Positions 6,208-6,435 of a stretch of 6,435 bases of DNA are shown one piece after another. The notes under the pieces were generated by a model that was given only the letters and a program-made list of their open reading frames with translations, had not been told where the DNA came from and searched no databases. Both the position numbers and the translations under genes were made by a program. Position 1 is the stretch's first letter. Each line of letters starts with the position of its first letter. The stretch is from Pseudomonadota bacterium (GTDB lineage Bacteria > Myxococcota > Myxococcia > Myxococcales > Vulgatibacteraceae): positions 1-6,435 of the forward strand of contig JAEZJH010000106.1 of assembly GCA_023436385.1 (NCBI GenBank), read 5' to 3'.

Positions 6208-6435
6208 GGCGGCGCGGGGCCTGGTTCCCGCGACTTCCGGCTGCGCCTCCTCCGCCGCGAGGGCCGGGCGCCGGCGATCGTTCAATCTTGAAAAGGGCGG
6301 AGTATTCCCTGCGTTCACGGGTAGTGAAGCCCTGATGGGCCTGGAGGATCCGGAAGGCGTGCGGCACGTCGGTAACCGCTGCACGAGCCCCGTATCCCCG
6401 CCGGAACGAGAGCCAGGCACACTGGTTGCGTGACG
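6208..6435. other. Non-coding or unassigned tail after the lipoprotein gene
   Basis: I can support no gene in these 228 bases. There are two weak inverted repeats: CGCGGG (6213-6218) with CCCGCG (6227-6232), and GCCGG (6263-6267) with CCGGC (6271-6275). Neither has a T-tract, so any terminator call would be weak. A small palindrome, TTCAA-TC-TTGAA, lies at 6281-6292 in the most A/T-rich patch of the window. From 6281 to the end, GC by hand count is 97 of 155 (about 63%), well below the genes. Two minus-strand frames stay open to the window edge, so a gene or element starting beyond 6435 cannot be excluded. Confidence 0.5.
6281..6292. promoter_or_regulatory. Small palindrome, possible operator
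   Basis: TTCAA and TTGAA are exact inverted 5-base arms around a TC spacer, inside an A/T-rich patch of otherwise GC-rich DNA. Such a site could bind a dimeric regulator or belong to a promoter for a gene beyond the window. No convincing -35/-10 pair at 16-18 nt spacing is visible on either strand. Tentative. Confidence 0.2.

Noticed and set aside
6213..6275. Possible intrinsic terminator after the lipoprotein gene
   Set aside because: The two stems are only 6 and 5 bp, with loops of 8 and 3 nt, and no T-run follows; such stems are expected by chance at this GC content.
6288..6308. TTGAAA / TATTCC as a promoter
   Set aside because: The two boxes are only 9 nt apart, too close for a sigma-70 promoter, and no gene start follows.
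6179..6367. Short minus-strand frame near the right edge
   Set aside because: It runs antisense across the end of the lipoprotein gene, has no ribosome-binding site I could accept and no recognisable motif. It is left open because this frame is also open to the window edge.
1..6435. CRISPR array, tRNA/rRNA genes, transposase or phage genes
   Set aside because: No regular direct repeats with spacers, no tRNA-like cloverleaf or rRNA sequence, and no mobile-element protein motifs were seen.

Overview
The window is very GC-rich (roughly 70-75% by eye) and dense in genes, all on the + strand. It looks like chromosome from a Gram-negative (diderm) bacterium. The GC content, the style of the Omp85 and TamB proteins, and a lipoprotein with a Gly-Gly-Ser/Thr tether all suggest a myxobacterium-like (Myxococcota / former Deltaproteobacteria) source. 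That placement is inference; nothing here fixes the taxon.

Layout: (1) Positions 2-2608 hold the C-terminal 868 residues of a TamB-family protein whose start lies upstream of the window. It has an array of about 100-residue beta-rich repeats followed by the conserved TamB C-terminal domain. (2) Positions 2605-5694 hold an Omp85 (BamA/TamA) outer-membrane protein. Its GTG start overlaps the tamB stop by 4 nt. It has a signal peptide, seven predicted POTRA domains and a C-terminal beta-barrel. (3) Positions 5681-5729 form a nearly perfect 23-bp hairpin that contains the Omp85 stop codon. (4) Positions 5743-6207 encode a small Cys-rich putative lipoprotein of unknown function. (5) Positions 6208-6435 hold no gene I can support, and the last 155 bases are clearly lower in GC.

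How the genes work together: the tamB/Omp85 overlap implies translational coupling, so the two products are probably made together as an envelope-spanning assembly or lipid-transport module. The TamB-like protein would form a periplasmic hydrophobic groove and the Omp85 its outer-membrane partner. The order (tamB first) is the reverse of the enterobacterial tamA-tamB operon, and the Omp85 has seven POTRAs rather than the three of TamA or five of E. coli BamA. The lipoprotein follows in the same direction but behind the strong hairpin, so it may be expressed at a different level.

Most worth a second look: the seven-POTRA array with a 40-odd residue insert in POTRA5, an abrupt change in third-position codon choice between the POTRA array and the barrel of the same gene, the hairpin embracing the stop codon, and a lone cysteine pair in the predicted L6 surface loop.
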